Shown: positions 51,298-63,283, counted from the stretch's first letter. The stretch is 64,000 bases of DNA from Cryptomeria japonica (GCF_030272615.1 NC_081411.1:154590971-154654970); one strand, 5' to 3'. Numbers and translations are program-made. The notes: a model not told the origin generated them from the sequence alone.

Positions 51298-51309
51298 ATC
51301 TCCCCCTTT
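51298..51309 (-). other. Polypurine tract
   Basis: Minus strand AAAGGGGGAGAT directly before the LTR start TGTTGG. This primes plus-strand DNA synthesis. Confidence 0.85.
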
Positions 51310-51604
51310 GGCATTGATGGCAACACAGTGAAAAATGACTATGTCGGAGTCAGTACCAAATATGAACACACACTACAAAACTTAAAAACCCAAAGCTCCA
51401 AAACTCCTAAAACTCCCCATGAGATGATTATAATATTTTTCATTGCCCTAGGTAGAGATCCACATGCCAATATTTCACACAAAAAGGCTATATACAGCAG
51501 CATACATATACATTCCTATCTTACATAAACTTGAATATGTCTGCAAAAATATTTTTCAATGAGTTCAAATGACTGTCCCAACCTTTCTTGAGACACTCCA
51601 AGAC

Positions 51605-53400
51605 TTAAATGAGACTGTTGAATAGAAATGATTGCATCTCTACCGATTGAAGATCTGCGAGATCATTTGTGGCTATGGCATCTTGAGCTTCCTTCAAGGC
51701 ACTAAGCATTGTATCCATCTTGAGAGTAATTAGGCTCTGAAGCTCACCAACTCTACCAATAATTTTGTCCTTATCATGCGTTAAGCTCTTAATCTTGTCA
51801 AGTAATGATACAACTTGACCTTCTTGATTGGCCATAGAAGTAGTCAAGGGATCAAAGGACTGAGAAATATCTTCTAACTGCTTCTCATCCTCCTTAATCT
51901 GATTCTTAATGTCTTCCACAAATTTGGAAGATAGTAAACAAGATTTGTAGACATTGCCTCTTTCAGATAAGGCATTTTGAATACTTTTTACACAAGTGTC
52001 TAATAGACTCCTATCATGAGAAATCATCTTCAACCGTTACATACACTTTTGAGCTTTTACCATTCTTTCTCTTTTCACCTTTTTCAGATGATTTGGCTTG
52101 AGATTTCTTTGAGCTGGCTGGCTTATGAGAACCAGAGGAGGGTGTAGAGCTTCTAGTTTGCCTCAACTTGGGGGTGAAGGTTTTTGAATCGGCTGGCCTC
52201 TCCTCTACAGCTTACAGGGTTCTCTTCCTTGCCTCCTGGACTACTTCTTTTGAAATTCCTATTCTCTCTACATACTCCTCAACTTCCTTTCTAACCTTCC
52301 AGACTATCTCAGGCTTGTTAAAGTAAGAGTGCAATTTCAAGTCCTTCTCTGCTAATGTCTTGAGTCTCTCCTCTGAGGTTCCTATAGGCTTGGTGAAGAG
52401 ATGTTGAGCATACAACTCAAGTATCTACTCATCTACCTCATACCCCATGGGCATGATCAAAACTGTCTTAGGTTCTACTGTTTCCATCAATCACTGATCA
52501 CTATCAACCATGAAGCATATTGATTCCTTATACTTTTCAACAATTGATTTAGGGATCCTTTCCCTATCCTACATTACACTCTAAAAATTCTTGAAATATC
52601 CCCAAAGAGTAGTTCTTCGGGCCTTGTTGTCACCAATGCTATATAAAAGTTCTTTGATTTGAACAAATACTAGTCTGTCATATGCCCATTGGACATTCCC
52701 GGTTCCCGGAACCTCATTCATGAAGAAAAAGAAAAAGCACAAGATCATATTACCATACTTGAATGTGTTCTTCTTGTCCTACTTTATCTTGACCAGATTC
52801 TCCATTATCTCACTCCATAGCAACTCGCATAAGTCATATTGTTTAATTTCCTTGACCATCTCATGGGCTGCATAAATTGCAGTATCAAATATAGAGTTTT
52901 CTCCACTGGAGTGATAGATCTTGTAACCAATTACCATGGAAGCAAATTTTACATCATACCCAAGTATATAATTGATTGTCATTTCTTTTTTGTCAAATTT
53001 TGAACCGATTGTATTAGTGACGAGCTGGTTCTTCACAAACTTTAGCATGGGAAAATCACCGAATGAGCACAAACTAATTATGGCCCTGATGGAATTCTTG
53101 GTGATCTTGAACGAATTGCTCAACCACATAGATTCATCATGTATTCGACTTAGAACATACTTGACTCATTCATTTTCTTCAAATATAGGAAACTTGACAA
53201 TCTGGGCAAATTTCTTCTCTTCCAACACCTTAAATTCTAGCTTAAGTCTTAAATTATCTCCTAATAATTGATTGGAATACAAATTTAGCAGTTGTGAGCC
53301 TCCTAGCTCCTCAAGATTTGCATGAATGTATGCCCTAAAGTCTTCAACATGCAAAACACTATATGAGATAGAGGAAAATGAACCTAAGGGGTCTACCTTA
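51605..53400 (-). pseudogene. Long extra ORF replacing pol in the 6-kb element (broken)
   Basis: Successive minus-strand frames, separated by few stops: 53,354-53,166, 53,129-52,779, 52,415-52,212 and 52,033-51,605. Together they suggest a protein of 500-600 residues. The first half has ordinary globular composition (LWSEIMENLV, KEMTINYILGYDVKFASMVI). A basic Ser/Lys linker follows near 52,050-52,200. The last 142 residues form a heptad-rich coiled coil (EDIKNQIKEDEKQLEDISQS). It resembles, from memory, the uncharacterised plant transposon-protein type found in large non-autonomous elements. No catalytic motif is visible. Confidence 0.5.
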
Positions 53401-53901
53401 ATATATTAAAATGGGTGCTTCTTGAATTTGGGGTGAGATCTCTAAGTAATATCCACGACCAACGAAGTGTCCATTTTTAGAAATTTCAACTTGAAAAGTT
53501 TCAGAGATAAATACCTTTCTCGTCGGATTAAGGTTGTGCATGAAAATCTTCTTGCAACTTCGATCTATAGGAAATTTGTTTGCAAAGTGCTCTAAACCTC
53601 TTCCTCTTTGAATGAAAGGTGATAAATGACAAGGTCGTGTTACCTTTTATTATTTGCATATCTAACTTTTTGGTGCAATAAATGCATTTTCCCTAAACCT
53701 TTTACAAATCCGGTCTTCTCAAACTGCTTCACAAAAATTCATTAACGGATCTTCAATATTATAAAATTTCTTTTGGAAATCCTTTCAATTCATCTGCAAT
53801 GCCCTAATGAAACTTCTATCAACTTGTCAGATTCAGGCACCAACCACTAGTGGGGGAAACAAGATTTTCTTGGAAACTCCCCCTAGGCCATAGGCCTTAA
53901 A

Positions 53902-55010
53902 TTAATTCTTGGAGGAATTTCTAGCACCAGATTCAAGTGTGGACCTATTCCTTGCATCTGGATCACTCTTATTTACCCATATCTTCTTCATTTGATTCCT
54001 TATCTCATCCACTTTCTCTTTTCCTTTATCATCTGTCTTCACATTCATGTTATTGTGTACCAAACCATTCCTATTCACATTCTTGCTTCTGTAGAATCTG
54101 GCAATGTGACCAGATTTGTTGCAATTGTAGCACACAACATTTCTTTGTCCATACCTATAATTCCCTTGATTTCCTCTTGATTTGCACTGATTAGTAATTT
54201 ATCCAAACCTATTGCATTTATAACATATAACATTCCTTCTATTGAAAGAGTTATTCATCATACTTTTGCATTCACTTGATTTATCTCCATACTTATTACA
54301 TTTAAAACATTGACTAGAGAAATATAGACCATTGTGATTCAATCTACTTCTCCATTGAGTAGCTTTATGACCAAATTTATTGTAAACAAATAAATTACCA
54401 TTGAAAGATGGATACTTTTTAGCATTAGGTTGTTCTTTTGATTTGCTAACTTGGGATTGCTTTGACCAAATTTGGAGCTTTCACCTTTCTCAAATCCAGG
54501 ACCTTGCTTGTTGTCTACCCTCTTTTGGATTTTGAGTAATGCATCAACTTTAGATGAGCTAATCTTGAACTTTTCCTTGTACTCATTTGCAGTCACAATT
54601 TCATCCCTAAGATTGACAATTTGCCTTTCAAGATCTTCCTCATTTTGTTTGGATTCTTGCAGTTCAAGGTTCAATTGACCAATCTCATAGTCAAGTTTGC
54701 AGCATTCATCAAATCTATCTTTCAGGGATTGATTGAGATTCTCTTCATTCTTCTTTCTTCCCTCAATTTGCTTGGTCAACCCCATCACTATAAATTGCAT
54801 CTCATATTTCAAGACTGCGTTATCTTTACCAAGCTTCTCACATTCTTTTATCTTCTCCTTCAAGGCTTGACTCAGGTGACCATCTTCCATGATTTTGCTT
54901 TCTTTCTGCTTTAGCTGAACACAAAGTTCCTTTCTCTTTTCCCTAGACTTGTTCGGTTTCTCTTTCAATGGCTGAATGAAATTCTTGGCATCCTTAAGAT
55001 TCGCTTGCAA
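53902..55010 (-). pseudogene. Gag-like coiled coil and zinc knuckle
   Basis: The frame at 55,010-54,339 (223 codons) is a long charged coiled coil (KEKIKECEKLGKDNAVLK and similar). Frame-broken text at 54,300-54,180 contains further CxxC-x-KxGH-like phrases. 54,135-53,902 begins CYNCNKSGHIARFYRS, a CCHC zinc knuckle in which the last Cys is Phe, so this finger should not bind zinc normally. The order coiled coil then knuckle fits the C-terminal half of a Copia Gag. The N-terminal capsid-like part is missing or unrecognisable. Confidence 0.65.
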
Positions 55011-55143
55011 TTCTCAAACTTTTATTATTGGACTGATCAAGATCATCTAGTGCAACTAGAAGTTGATGTTGTAGACCATTGGAATCCATTGAACCACCTT
55101 CTCGAATTTTCCTCAAGCTGTTAGACTTCTTCTGACGGATCAG

Positions 55144-55156
55144 ACTCTTATACCAA
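55144..55156 (-). other. Primer-binding site of the 6-kb element
   Basis: Minus strand TTGGTATAAGAGTC, one or two changes from the TGGTATCAGAGC complement of the plant initiator-Met tRNA, one base inside the 5' LTR. Confidence 0.75.
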
Positions 55157-55157
55157 T

Positions 55158-56255
55158 TTTTGGAATCAAGGAACACTAAGAGAGGGAGGTGAATCAGTGT
55201 TTTACAAATTTTTTACTTTATTAAACTGATCTTTCAACCACTTAATGCATATGAACAAAATAATATGCAAGAACATAAAATAAACAGCCACAACACCATA
55301 ACACCAAGATTTTTGTATGTGGAAACTTGGTTAAGGAAAAACCCATGGTGGGGATGAACCCACAATATAAGTATACTCTGCAGAATTATAGAAATATTAC
55401 AATTAGGGAATGCACATGCATTTAGGCACACTGCCTAGAGCTCACTACTCAAAATATGAAGGCTCGCTGCCTACAAATCGAATACAAAGGATTATAGATT
55501 ATTTTAACTGATGAATAGAATCTACAAATGCCAAAGTACAGCTCCAATTAAGCACAATACAATAAATTGATACCTCATCTCTTATTGCTCTATTATAGTG
55601 TTATGCTATAATCTAACGCACCAATATCAAAGTTGTGCATGTGAAACTATGCACAATCGATCACTAATTCCTTTCACACATAAAAAATTATCAAAAGAAT
55701 TGCTCATATGTCCACAACAAGAAATCATATTAGCTACATGTCAGCTTCAATAAGATTTCACACTTTATTCAAATGTGTATAAATTGTCAGCAAAATCCAA
55801 ACTCAAATGCTAATGCAGACCAAAACAATCAAACACACACTACTGTACATGACGGCTAAACATCCTCGATCACAAAAACAATCACCAAAATCGCTCCACA
55901 ATCCACATAGGGATTTATCATGTTGGTCGATCATATTGCACTATCAAACAAAACCCAATACACAAGACCTTCTAACTTGCACACCAATCATCATTGGAGG
56001 CTAAAATCCTAGAACAAGGTATCCCAAACATCTATCAATCTTCCCTGAGATTTGCAACACAAAATATTAGCTTGAAACAAAATACCAACCAAAATACCAA
56101 ACACTGTCGGATGCTTTGATCTAATCTTGTCAGAATCAAACCAATCTTCAATCTGTCTTTCGGTATGAGAAAATCGTTCATTGTAGATGGATACACTGAC
56201 TTGGGTTGCCATCAATGACAACACCTAAAGACCTGTACAGTGTCTCTTGCCAACA
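55158..56255 (-). mobile_element. 5' LTR of the 6-kb element
   Basis: Direct partner of 50,199-51,297. Its inner end has changed from TGTTGG to TTTTGG; the outer end CCAACA is intact next to AACTT. Confidence 0.88.
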
Positions 56256-57370
56256 AACTTCTATTCTAGTTACATTTGATCCCAACGTTAACATATGTTG
56301 CAAATTCAATCTCTAATATTGCCTTTTCTTGACTTCCTTCTCATCTTTGCAATCTATCTAGTAATCTTCCATGTGTGGAACATGTAATACCTATTTAGTG
56401 ATGTAATTATGTATCTTTCACAAAGGATCATAATATTTGTGTTGATACTTGAAATAGGATAGGTGCTTGGCCAACAAAACTTCTTTTGCCCTTCTTGCAT
56501 TTTCTAAGGCACTACACACAAGACCCCCCATTTTAGCAAGAAACCTGAACCCTAACTAGTGCAGTCATGGTTAGGAGGGACCTCAATGAGGTTTATTTGG
56601 ACTCTTGTAACAAGAGTAAACACAATGAAAGAAAGACAAGATGATGGAGGCAATGCAAAAATGAATGAATTAGATCATGAAAACTGATTACAAATAACCG
56701 GTAATATCTGGGCTACTATATTCGACTAACTAGCCTACTACATACAAGCTCAATCACAAAATCGATCAACTCTAGACTTCTAAATCTTAGGATACATATT
56801 ATATCTTCTCTCTGATGATTTACGATTCTTAATTACATTGATTTATATGGTCTAGAGGATCTAGTCAGCCTAAGAAGAATCAAACAATGATGAACATGAT
56901 CAAACATGTAAAACCACTAGGTCGACCTCCACCAATGAAAAATCCTCCGAAAAATCCAAAGGAAGAAGTGCAGATCAAAGGGAAGGTCAACCGCATGCCA
57001 AGGAACATTGGAATCAAAGGACTGGGGCTCCACAAGCTACTAGAAGGATCTGCAAGATTCATCAATAGAAAATAGGTCCAAGTGGCTCCAATGTTCTAAG
57101 CCAGAAAACTATCTCAGAATCCAAAAGCGATAACTTGCTAGAAAATGATCCAAACGTTCCGCGGCTCAGCAATAAGGAAGATAATTATGTTCACAAGCAA
57201 AATCCAGCTCCGCGAGATCCAGTGAGCAAATGCAAGAAAATCCAAAGATAAATGTTGAAACTACAAAATAGAAAATAAACTGAAAAGAAATAGTTTTGGT
57301 CGATGCAAGATTGCAAAGAATCGGGGATGCTCCTGCATCAAACATATGAGGTTATTGAAAAAAAGTGAGT
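56256..57370 (-). other. Retroelement debris between Copia and Gypsy fragments
   Basis: 56,261-56,500 continues, on the minus strand, the host coding text cut by the 6-kb element. From about 56,520 to 57,350 the sequence is non-coding and lies where the 3' LTR of the Gypsy fragment to the right would be, but no second copy is in the window to prove it. Confidence 0.4.
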
Positions 57371-57373
57371 CCC

Positions 57374-59010
57374 TCACTTTGCTGGGGTCATAGGAAAACC
57401 AAGGCGGTCCATCTCTTCTTGAGAAATCCAAGATGAATTTTCAATTGGGTTGTCCTTCCATTTCATAAGATACTCCATGTAATGACTGCTTTGGGTACTG
57501 TGCCCAATCCTACTATCTAAAATGTCTTCAATTTGATCTGGTTCCTTTCGGGGCAATTGTTTCTCCAAGTTTGCAAGTTTGTCTTCACTGAATTTTGGTT
57601 CATGATACTGATGTAGATTTGCAACGTTGAATATAGGTGAAATACTCAAATTGTCTAGTAGATCTACTTCATATGCATTTATAGAACTGAATTTCCTCAA
57701 GATCTTGCATGGTCCAAACTTCCTCATCTACAACTTGTTATATCTTCCAACTGGAAATCTTTCTTTTCTTAGATACACCATCACTTCATCACCAACTTCA
57801 AATTCCTTATGGCTTCTCTTCTCATCCCCTTTCTCCTTATACTTGTTGTTCATTTCCTTCAAATGCTGCTTAACTTGAATATGTAAGGCCTTCATATAAT
57901 CTGCAAATTCTTCTTCTTCTGCACTTCTCCTATCTTCATTACTGATATCCCTCAATTTTGATAGACCCCTAGGGTGTGCTCCAGTAACAATCTCAAAAGG
58001 TGTTCTTTCGGTACTTCTGTTCACTAAATTATTGTAGACAAACTCTGCTTGCGCAAGGATCAAGTCCCAACTTTCAGTTTTCTCTCCAACTAAGCATCTC
58101 AACAAATTTCCCAAGCTTCTATTTACTACCTCTGTCTATCCATCAGTCTGTGGGTGAAAAGTAGAACTGAACTTCAAATTTGTCTTCATCTTCTTCCAAA
58201 GTGTCCTCCAAAAATAACAAACAAACTTAGTGTCTCTATCTGGAACTATGCTCTTAGGTAATCCATGTAATCTCACTACCTCCTTGAAAAATAAATCAGC
58301 TACATGCACTATGTCTGATGTCTTCTTACAAGGTATGAAATGAGTCATCTTCGAGAATCTATCCACCACCATAAATATTGAATCATTGTCTCTATGTCTT
58401 AGGTAATCCAAGTATGAAATCCATGCTTATGTCTTCCCAAGGTCTCTCTGGTGCTGTCAAAGGTTTATACAATCCTACATTCTGACTACTACCTTTTGCA
58501 ACCTGACAAATTCTATAGCTCTGTACAAATTTCTTGACATCCTTATGAATCTGAGGCCAAAAGTAATTTTCGCTCACCAATGTTACTATTTTGTCAACAC
58601 CAAAGTGTTAGACTAATCCTCCACTATGCTTCTCCTTTATCAGATTCTCCCTCATAGAAGTCTTAGGTATACACAATTGAGCTCCTCAAAATAACATCCC
58701 ATCCTAAATGAAATAATCTAACCATTGACTTCTATCTACCATAATCGGTGCTCTACATGCTTTCCAAGGTTCTGTGAAATCTGCGCCATCATTAGACAAG
58801 GTCTTAAACTCTTCAAAGCCTAATACTGTCACTCTCATCCCTGTCAGCAAATTCCTCCTACTCAATGCATCAACAACTTTGTTTGACTTCCCACTCCTAT
58901 GCTTCAACACAAAGGTGTAACTCTGCCAAAATTCTACCCATCTCATATTTCTCTAATTCAACTTACTCTGACTGTTCAAATACTATAAGGCTTTATGATC
59001 ATCTCAAAGC
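57374..59010 (-). pseudogene. Chromodomain Gypsy (chromovirus) pol fragment
   Basis: Blocks in order on the minus strand: RNase H end (LKHRSGKSNKVVDALSRR), integrase zinc-binding part (ENYFWPQIHKDVKKFVQSY, then CQVAKG), integrase core ([11 protein letters not shown]; then PDRDTKFV with the catalytic Asp; then TEVVNR with Glu about 35 residues on), the C-terminal GDEVMVYLRKERFP block, and a chromodomain (YLMKWKDNPIENSSWISQEE) ending PAK-stop at 57,374. In chromoviruses the chromodomain directs insertion to marked chromatin. Several stops and at least one frameshift are present (for example Gln to stop after HPQTDG). Protease and RT are missing; the right end is broken near 59,010-59,030. Confidence 0.85.
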
Positions 59011-59029
59011 ATATCAATAATGCATGTGC

Positions 59030-59266
59030 TAGAGCTACAATCACAAACTAAAGCCAAGAGCATTTCAAATCGATGATTTAGTACTAAAGGAAAATCTCTG
59101 CAATCAAAAGGATCGAGAAAAGAATGGCAAATTTGAACCAAATTGGCTAGGTCCTTTTATCATCATATCCACTTATGGATAGGGGGCATATCAGTTATCT
59201 ATGTTAGAAGGGGACCTGTTTGACAAACCTATCAATAATGTGCATCTCAAAAACTTCTATACATGA
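59030..59266 (+). pseudogene. C-terminal tail of another Gypsy integrase
   Basis: The plus strand reads GKFEPNWLGPFII, then GAYQLSMLEG and KPINNVHLKNFYT-stop with one internal stop. This matches the end of Tat/Athila-type Gypsy pol (usual form GKFxPNWxGPYxV ... PxNxxHLKxYY). It is head to head with the chromovirus fragment, so it is a separate insertion remnant. Confidence 0.65.
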
Positions 59267-59271
59267 GTTAT

Positions 59272-60403
59272 TGTTGGCTTGATGATGATGTTTTGGTGTA
59301 CCGAGTTGATTGGTGACTTGTTTTATATTGTCATTAATGGCAACTATGTTTTTATAGTCACATAAGTCTTGTAAGCCAACCGGTAAACAATAATCAGTAG
59401 AGAAGACAGTTTAACAGTGAATCGACAAAATAGGTCTTCAATTGGTAAACAGGAACAGAGTTGCATTCAAGCAACTGATACAGGTGATTGATGGAGAGTT
59501 GGATGATGTGGTTTTATGGGAGTGATGGAGATAGGAATTTGGTGTTATATTCATGAGCACATTAGCAGATTCAACATGATGATCAAGATTTGATGTATAG
59601 AGCAGGCTATCTGGAAGAACACTTAACTGGTAGTGATAAAGTCACTAAGATTGGTAAACCGGTACAGTTTTGTTTTATTTTTGGTTTGTTATGTCGGTGG
59701 CCGACATAAGCAAGGTGTGTAATGTAAGTTTGTCTAGATTCATTAAACCTAGGAAATTGTTCCAAGGTTAGTAGCTGAATAAGTTGATGTCTATAAAAAT
59801 GTGATGAGTTATGAGATGAGGTATGCGATCGAAGGTGAATATTGAGAATTTGATTGTGTGGTGATTAGTGAAGCTCTATATTTATGTGTTGTTGAAGTTT
59901 TGAAGGAACTGAAGTGGATCTTATCAGACACATAAGTGTTATATGAAGATTATTAAATTATTGTTATCCTAACAGTTGGAGCAGTCAAATCCCTTAACCG
60001 GGTAGGTCCTGAAAGACCTTAATCTGTAAATCCCCTAACAGGGTAGCTCAACATCTAAGTTTAAATCCTCTTGTGAGGTTGCTCCTAACAAGGCTTATCA
60101 TTGCAAATCCCTTCACCGAGTGACTCCTAACAGGGTATATTTGTAAGATCTTAACTGGTCAGAGATTTCTATTCTGTAGATAGTGAATCTTGTGCATACT
60201 AACTCCCACCGTGGGTTTTCCCTTTTGGGTTTCCACACATAAATCATTGTGTTATGGGTGGTATGTTTTATGTAGTGTTTCCTTATGTGATTATTCTCCT
60301 TGCATGCCTATTAATTTTAAAGTTGTTAAGAGGTGTAATCAGATTCTTAAGGTTTTTGCTTGCAATGATTCAGCCTCCCTCTCAGTGCCATATAAGTTTA
60401 TCA
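59272..60403 (+). mobile_element. 5' LTR of a plus-strand Copia element (left end tentative)
   Basis: Begins TGTTGGCTTGATG and ends TTTATCA just before a primer-binding site. Contains AACCGGTA-type phrases and CCCACCGTGGGTTTTCCC with GGTTTCCACACATAAATC, the forward form of the phrase in the minus-strand Copia LTRs at 47-56 kb. No clean second copy was recognised, so the left end rests on the TGTTGG match only. Confidence 0.6.
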
Positions 60404-60404
60404 A

Positions 60405-60418
60405 TTGGTATCATAGCC
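60405..60418 (+). other. Primer-binding site (initiator-Met tRNA type)
   Basis: TTGGTATCATAGCC one base after the LTR end, one change from the canonical TGGTATCAGAGCC. Confidence 0.85.
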
Positions 60419-60493
60419 AAACTTCCTTGAGGCTTAACTGCTTGGGAATGGTCCCTAACGTAGACATGGGCGAAGGAATAAGCTATAGAGAAG

Positions 60494-61317
60494 ATGTCTA
60501 ATAAACTTGTAGAAACTAAGGAAGCCCTAGAAATATTGAAAGGCAAGTATAAAGCTTCTCTTGCTAAGAGAAGAGAGCTAACTGAACAATTATTGGAGGT
60601 TCCTAAGAGCAGTTCTTCTGATGAAGCAAACATAGATGCATTGGTTGATGAAGTGGAGAAACTAAATGATGAGAAGGTTAACTTGAGGAGAGAGCTAGAA
60701 GCCCTAACCATCAGAATGAGTCAAGAACTTGAAGCAAGGAGGACAACAAAAGACAAGATCAAAGAGGAAGAACATGAGATCTTTAAGATGAATTAGGAAT
60801 TCGGTACCCTATATGCTCATTGGCATGAGGAAAAAGAAGAAAAAGAAGAAATAAATGCAAAATTGGATATGGCAATGTCTCTTAGAGAGACTCTTGTGAA
60901 AAGGAATGAAGATCTTACAAAGGTACAAATTACAGAGTATGGAAGATTCAGATGGAGACTCATCTGAGATGTCTTGGCAAGGAGATTTGGGAGAGAACTG
61001 AGAATGGCTATACACCTTATAATCCAACATCTGGCAATCCTCCTTTAGCAGGCTTGGATAAGGACATTAAAAATGATTGTAGAGCTAAAGAAGCCCATTT
61101 GTGTGCACTTTCTAGTCAACATATTATGGGACAATCTGACAAATCAACTGTGAAGGCTATATGGAATAAATTGGAGACTCTGAATGAAGCTGACCCTACT
61201 ATTAAAATTGCTAAACTTGATGGTTACTAGGTGAGATATGAGAACCTGAAGATGGAAGAAGATGAAACAATTACTGCTTTTATGGAGAGAGTTAATGAGA
61301 TTGTCATGGGAATTCAG
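60494..61317 (+). pseudogene. Copia gag remnant: coiled coil plus capsid-like domain
   Basis: Begins MSNKLVETKEALEILKGK (60,494-60,796), a Glu/Lys-rich coiled coil. After a stop, text at about 60,950-61,317 reads LRCLGKEIWERTENGY, KEAHLCALSSQHIMGQ, TVKAIWNKLETLNEADPT and ENLKMEEDETITAFMERVNEIV. This is the plant Copia capsid-like family (often called UBN2). Two stops interrupt it. In usual Copia Gag the capsid part comes before the coiled coil, so the order here is odd. The frame ends abruptly at 61,317, where an inverted pol segment begins. Confidence 0.7.
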
Positions 61318-62210
61318 TGTTATTCTCAACAACTCTCTAGCATACTTAGTTTGATAGACAAAAATACCTTTATCAGTTTGAGTAATCTGCAAACCTAAGA
61401 GATTTTTTATTTCCCCAATCATAGACATCTTAAATTCATTATGTAAATTTTTCAGAGAATTCTATACATAACTTATCCTCACCTCCAAAAATGATATCAT
61501 CAACAAAGACTTCAACAATCAATATGTATCTTCAATTACTGTTGAATTTCCTGATACTATCGGAGTAAATGGTTCAATATTTTGTTCTGGTGTAGGTGCT
61601 ACCGATTCAGTTATGATCGTCTTCACTGCCAGTTATTTCTCATAAGTTTTGATTTGATTTATGTTTTTCTCATCCACCTTGACATTAGTTCTCTCCACAA
61701 TTGTCTGCAATCTTTTGTTATAACATCTATATGCTTTGCTTTCATTAAAATAACCAAGAAATATCCCTTCATCACATCTAAGATCAAACTTTCCAATGGA
61801 ATTGTCTCTTTTGATATAGAATTTACTACCAAAGATTCTAAAATACTTAACTGTAGGTGTATGACCAAACCACAAATCAAATCAGAACTTATGATAAAAA
61901 ACCAACAGTGGAGATAATCATAACTGAACCGGTAGCACCTGCACCAAAACAAAATGTTGAACCAATTACTCTGACAGTATCAGAAAATTCAACAGTAACT
62001 GAAGATACATATTGATTGTTGAAGTATTTGTTGATGATATCATTTTTGGAGGTGAGGATAAGTTATGTATAGAATTCTCTGAAAATATTAAGAATGAATT
62101 TGAGCTGTCTATGATTGGGTAAATGAAATTTTTCTTAGGTATGCAGATTACTCAGACTGATAAAGGTACTTTCATTTGTCAAACTAAGTATGCCAGAGAG
62201 TTGTTGAAAA
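61318..62210. repeat. Large inverted repeat made of Copia pol sequence
   Basis: The left arm (about 61,327-61,663) and right arm (about 61,880-62,210) are reverse complements, and both include CATAACTTATCCTCACCTCC or its complement and ATGATATCATCAACAAA. The peptide FWCRCYRFSYD appears on both strands as a result. The left arm carries the RT phrase LLGLQITQTDKG on the minus strand; the right arm carries FLGMQITQTDKG on the plus strand. The spacer of about 215 bp has Copia integrase text (GIFLGYFNESKAYRCYNKR) on the minus strand. Confidence 0.9.
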
Positions 62211-62980
62211 AGTTTGGTATGGAAGATTCTAAACCGGTTGGTACACCTATGGTTACAAGTGAGAAGTTGACTAAGAAAGATGCATCATCTTCGGTAAATC
62301 CTACAAGGTACAAGTCTATGATTGGAGGTTTTTTATATCTAACTCAGACTAGACCAGATATAATGAATGTAGTTTGTATTGTATCAAGATATCAGAGTGA
62401 TCTTAGAGAGAATCATGAGAGTGCGGTGAAAAGGATTTTTGAGAATTTGTAGGGAACAACTGAATTTGGTTTGTGGTATCCTAAATAAGATGACTTTACA
62501 ATATGTGCATATACAGATGCTGATTGGGCTGGAGATGTTGATGATCGGAAGAGTACATCTGATGGAGCTTTCTTTCTTGGAAATAAACTTGTTTCTTAGA
62601 TCAACAAGAAGCGGTCATGTGCATCTTTATCTATTGCTGAAGCTGAGTATGTTGCTTCTGCTACTAAGTATACACAAGTTCTATGGATGAAGTAAATGTT
62701 GAAGGATATAAGGGTGAATTGTAATGAACCAGTAGTTAATCACTATGATAACTCTATTACTATTGATATATCAAAGAATCCAGTATTTCATTCTAATACA
62801 AAGCACATATATATCAAGTATAACTTTTTGAAAGAGAAGGTGGAAGCAAATGAAGTCAGATTGGTTTATGTGAACACTAAAGAACAGATTGCAAATATAT
62901 TCACTAAACATTTTCCTAAGGGATCATTTGAGTTCTTTAGAGATAGATTGGGGGTTTCTTCCCCTCCAGTAGAGACCTAA
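62110..62980 (+). pseudogene. Copia RT C-terminus and RNase H
   Basis: The plus strand reads FLGMQITQTDKG, KYARELLKKFGMEDSKPVGT, MIGGFLYLTQTRPDI, then in following frames YTDADWAGDVDDRKSTSDG, SLSIAEAEYVASATKYTQ, DISKNPVFHSNTKHI and IANIFTKHFPKGSFEFFRD, ending VET-stop at 62,980. These are the end of the reverse transcriptase and RNase H of a Copia polyprotein. Three in-frame stops prevent a product. Protease, most of integrase and the RT catalytic YVDD box are absent, replaced by the inverted segment. Confidence 0.85.
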
Positions 62981-63283
62981 ATGATGTTGTGGCATCAGTC
63001 TGACATGCACTTACATAGCTACTATTCATTCTGGATTGATGTGTTAGTGCTACTACTTAGGGGGAGTAGTCAACTATGTGGTTCAGTGGATTTATGATTT
63101 TTCTTTGATTTTTAGGTCAGATTTATGGCATTGATGTCAAAGGGGGAGAAACATGTGTGAAAAATAGAGCTTAACAGAACATCAATCAAGTGGAGAAATC
63201 AGAGCTTAACAGAGATATGATTCATAGAGGGAGTTTGTTAACTTAATTGTTATATTATTTTTTGGGAGATTATTGACTATCTT

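Larger units (their letters stand above)
50199..56255 (-). mobile_element. Complete non-autonomous Copia-type LTR element, 6,057 bp
   Basis: LTRs at 50,199-51,297 (3') and 55,158-56,255 (5') are direct repeats of 1,099 and 1,098 bp. The 5-bp duplication AACTT flanks the whole (50,194-50,198 and 56,256-56,260). A PBS-like TTGGTATAAGAG lies on the minus strand just inside the right LTR, and a polypurine tract, AAAGGGGGAGAT, just inside the left one. The internal 3.86 kb holds gag-like and unknown ORFs but no protease, integrase, RT or RNase H. It would depend on an autonomous partner sharing its ends, presumably a Copia element like the ones on either side. Confidence 0.88.

Noticed and set aside
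56880-57075. Overlapping frames on both strands of 61-62 codons
   Set aside because: Short, antisense to each other, and placed in probable Gypsy LTR sequence without motif support.
60382-60711. 109-codon minus-strand frame
   Set aside because: Antisense shadow of the plus-strand Copia gag and LTR end; the PBS and gag blocks set the strand.
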